Notes under the pieces: generated by a model
Database searches by the model: none
What the model was told of the DNA's origin: nothing
What the model saw: only the letters and a program-made list of their open reading frames with translations
Program-made: the position numbers and the translations under genes
Assembly: GCA_021784835.1 (NCBI GenBank)
Contig: JAJYHI010000119.1
Coordinates: 1 to 8,835, forward strand
DNA: 8,835 nt
Source: a bacterium
Lineage (GTDB): Bacteria > SZUA-79 > Acidulodesulfobacterales > Acidulodesulfobacteraceae
Reading direction: 5' to 3'
Shown here: positions 7,112-8,835 of the stretch, piece after piece
How positions within the stretch are numbered: position 1 is the first letter of the stretch
How the letters are laid out: each line of letters opens with the position of its first letter

Positions 7112-7297
7112 CTAAACTCAATAGCCGTTAAAAATCAGAAAGCTATATTAAATTATGTTTTTAAATATTCATCTAAAATAAATTCTATAAAATCAAAATC
7201 GGTGGTTTCTGCCGGCAATTTAGCCGCATCCGTCGCATCCGGAAAATTTACAAATGGCAAACTTCTTAATCTAACTATTAATATAGTCAGGCGTTAA
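7094..7297 (+). pseudogene. Open frame before waaA, possible PilN/GspL C-terminal remnant
   Basis: A 67-codon frame beginning MPDSIRLNSIAVKNQKAIL and ending LLNLTINIVRR stops 20 bp before the waaA start. It has no ribosome binding site, and TAA lies almost directly upstream of its ATG in frame, so it is not a convincing gene by itself. One frame over, just upstream, ELKSINISNTYKK (7057-7093) would join it smoothly. The pattern 'L..I......P..IRL.SI' followed by a C-terminal strand resembles the periplasmic end of PilN or GspL, which would pair it with the broken N-terminal pieces at 3823-4458. Against this, its left end shares bases with the - strand GspK-like fragment, and the opposite strand here is also open for 46 codons. 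Assignment is tentative. Confidence 0.3.
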
Positions 7298-7317
7298 AGG
7301 AATAATGCCGTATAAAA

Positions 7318-8700
7318 ATGGAAAAAACCTTAAGCATAATATATAACGCTTTGTTGACCATTATATCCCCGTTTTTTTTTATAACGCTGTTTATTTTAAA
7401 TCTGACGAAAAATAAAAAAAGCGAAGGCTACGTATATAAATTTTTCCCTGCCGCTTTTAAGCCTTTAAAAAAAGCGGCTTTTCAAGAAGGCGTCTGGATT
7501 CATGCCGTTTCGCTGGGGGAGATGAGGGCGGCGGTAAATTTTATCGATTTACTGCAGTCGGAATACGGTAAAAAAGTATATCTTTCCGCTACCACTAAAA
7601 CGGGTTTCGATTTTGCGGATAATCTTTATAGAAGCAATGATAACGTTTTAACATTTTATTTTCCTTACGATTTTCTTTTTTCCGTCCGCGGTATTTTGAA
7701 ACTGATAAAGCCGTCTTTGTTTATTTCGGTAGAAACGGAAATATGGCCTAATTTATTTAATATTCTAAATAAAAAAAATATTCCTATAGCATTAATCAAC
7801 GCAAGGATTTCGGAGGAGTCTTATAAAAATTATATCCGTTTCAGATTCTTTTTCGGTTATATCTTTAAAAAAATAGATACTGTATTATGCATATCGGATA
7901 TGTATTGCAAAAGATTTGCGTCTCTTGGAATTAAGGAAGAAAATATGCGCCAAACCGGCAATATGAAATTTGATATAGACGCATCCCTTATCGCCGGAGA
8001 TATAAACGAAAAAACCGCAATACTCAAAAAATTTATAGAATATAAAACTAATAATTCGGAACACGCGAAAATTATAGCGGCTGGAAGCACTCATAAAGGA
8101 GAAGAAGAGCTCATTGCCGATTCGGTAATAAAATTAAACAAGCTGAACGATAAAAATAAAATTTTCCTCTTCGTTGCTCCGCGGCATCCCGAAAGGTTCG
8201 ACGAGGTTTATAAATTGTTAAATAACTACTTACCCGGAATAGAAATTTACAGGCTTTCTTCGATTTATTACTCTAAAGATAATAATAGTTTCGGTTTGTC
8301 CGAAAGCAAAGTCGTCGTCGTTTTAGTAGATATCATGGGACAGCTTTTGACGGTTTACGGCATATGCGGCGCCGCTTTCGTCGGGGGCAGTATGGTTTCT
8401 GCCGGCGGACATAATCTTCTCGAACCTTTGGTTTTCGGGAAACCGGTAATTTTCGGCAGATACGTTCAAAATTTTTCGGAAGCGGCAGAAGAAATTATAA
8501 AGAATTCCGCCGGAAGACAGATCAATTCCCCTTTGGAATTATATGCGGCGTTAGCCGATTATCTGTTTAACGATAAATCGGCCGAATCGGCCGGAAAAAA
8601 CGGCCTAAACCTTATAGCCCGCAATAAAGGCGTTTCCCTTAGGAACCTTGAGTATTTGCATTATAAAGGATATTTACACCCGGCAAAAAGCGCCGGATAA
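7318..8700 (+). CDS. waaA: 3-deoxy-D-manno-octulosonic acid (Kdo) transferase WaaA/KdtA
   Basis: WaaA is a GT30 enzyme on the inner face of the inner membrane that transfers Kdo from CMP-Kdo to the lipid A precursor. The 460 residues are slightly longer than the usual 420-430. An N-terminal hydrophobic anchor (about 6-28) is followed by WIHAVSLGE with the catalytic-type Glu68, ETEIWPN at 139-145, GNMKFD, GSTHKGEEE at 256-264, VAPRHPERF at 286-294, and GGSMVSAGGHNLLEP from residue 356 with His365 and Glu369 of the CMP-Kdo site. The ATG at 7318 is chosen because an in-frame TAA lies at 7303-7305. AGGA at 7298 is too far to be a normal ribosome binding site. It was probably once continuous with lpxI-lpxB-msbA. 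One or two Kdo additions cannot be told from sequence. Confidence 0.96.
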   Translation: MEKTLSIIYNALLTIISPFFFITLFILNLTKNKKSEGYVYKFFPAAFKPLKKAAFQEGVWIHAVSLGEMRAAVNFIDLLQSEYGKKVYLSATTKTGFDFADNLYRSNDNVLTFYFPYDFLFSVRGILKLIKPSLFISVETEIWPNLFNILNKKNIPIALINARISEESYKNYIRFRFFFGYIFKKIDTVLCISDMYCKRFASLGIKEENMRQTGNMKFDIDASLIAGDINEKTAILKKFIEYKTNNSEHAKIIAAGSTHKGEEELIADSVIKLNKLNDKNKIFLFVAPRHPERFDEVYKLLNNYLPGIEIYRLSSIYYSKDNNSFGLSESKVVVVLVDIMGQLLTVYGICGAAFVGGSMVSAGGHNLLEPLVFGKPVIFGRYVQNFSEAAEEIIKNSAGRQINSPLELYAALADYLFNDKSAESAGKNGLNLIARNKGVSLRNLEYLHYKGYLHPAKSAG

Positions 8701-8708
8701 AAAAACGG

Positions 8709-8835
8709 TGTTGTCAACTTTTAATTTGTCTATTGAATTTAACTTTTAATTTGTCATAATATTCCGTTTATTGCTTTTATAGACTCTTGCATCTGATACC
8801 TAAGTCAACTTCTGTCACCCCCTTTGCCCCTTTAT
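8709..8835. mobile_element. Possible end of an IS21-type insertion sequence, continuing past the window
   Basis: Just after the waaA stop, TGTTGTCAAC begins a segment in which AACTTTTAATTTGTC occurs twice, at 8716-8730 and 8741-8755, 25 bp apart. GTCAACTT recurs at 8804-8811 close to CTGTC. Ends starting with TGT and carrying several short direct repeats are typical of IS21-family elements, where they bind the transposase. No transposase frame is visible in the remaining 80 bases, so the family call rests only on the repeat layout. Confidence 0.35.
8716..8755 (+). repeat. 15-bp direct repeat, two exact copies
   Basis: AACTTTTAATTTGTC is present at 8716-8730 and again at 8741-8755 with a 10-bp spacer. 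The exact match of 15 bases at short distance is unlikely by chance even in AT-rich DNA. It marks the proposed insertion-sequence end, but could also be an operator pair for a gene beyond the window. Confidence 0.85.

Noticed and set aside
8680..8696. CCGGC...GCCGG hairpin at the end of waaA as a terminator
   Set aside because: It is followed by A residues, not T, on the + strand, and no T run follows it on the - strand.

Overview
This window looks like chromosomal DNA of an AT-rich Gram-negative (diderm) bacterium that makes lipopolysaccharide. The genes at the two ends form the back half of a lipid A/Kdo assembly cluster: lpxI (5' end cut off by the window edge), lpxB, msbA, and, after a 3.5-kb interruption, waaA/kdtA, all on the + strand. 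LpxI in place of LpxH, short gene spacing, A/T-ending codons and weak ribosome binding sites would fit a deltaproteobacterium-like lineage. That placement is a guess from gene content, not something the sequence proves.

Positions 1-3812 are a tight operon: LpxI makes lipid X from UDP-diacylglucosamine, LpxB joins lipid X with UDP-diacylglucosamine into the disaccharide, and MsbA flips the finished core-lipid A across the inner membrane. lpxB and msbA overlap by 8 bp. WaaA (7318-8700) adds Kdo to the lipid A precursor in between. No gene for the LpxK or KdsB steps is visible.

Positions 3813-7317, between msbA and waaA, are the unusual part. I read them as a graveyard of type II secretion / type IV pilus inner-membrane platform genes around one intact gene. 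On the + strand there is a PilM/GspL-like N-terminal domain interrupted at an A-AAA-AAG heptamer (3823-4316), then a PilN-like start and membrane helix with several frame breaks (4320-4458), and near waaA an open frame that could be the C-terminus of the same protein (7094-7297). On the - strand at 6802-7111 there is a GspK-like fragment. None of these is listed by a simple start-to-stop ORF search in its full form; they appear only when frames are joined.

Between the fragments, on the - strand, is an intact gene for a 547-residue exported protein (4748-6391). It has a signal sequence, no cysteine, and a 319-residue C-terminal part without a single acidic residue, very rich in Pro, Arg, His, Tyr and Lys. 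It has its own extended -10 promoter, a leader of about 140 nt with a terminator-like hairpin, and a good Shine-Dalgarno sequence that the lpx genes lack. A + strand intrinsic terminator (6719-6750) stands with no intact + strand gene before it.

After waaA the window ends in a 15-bp sequence repeated at 25-bp spacing, which resembles the multi-repeat end of an IS21-type insertion sequence whose body would lie outside the window.
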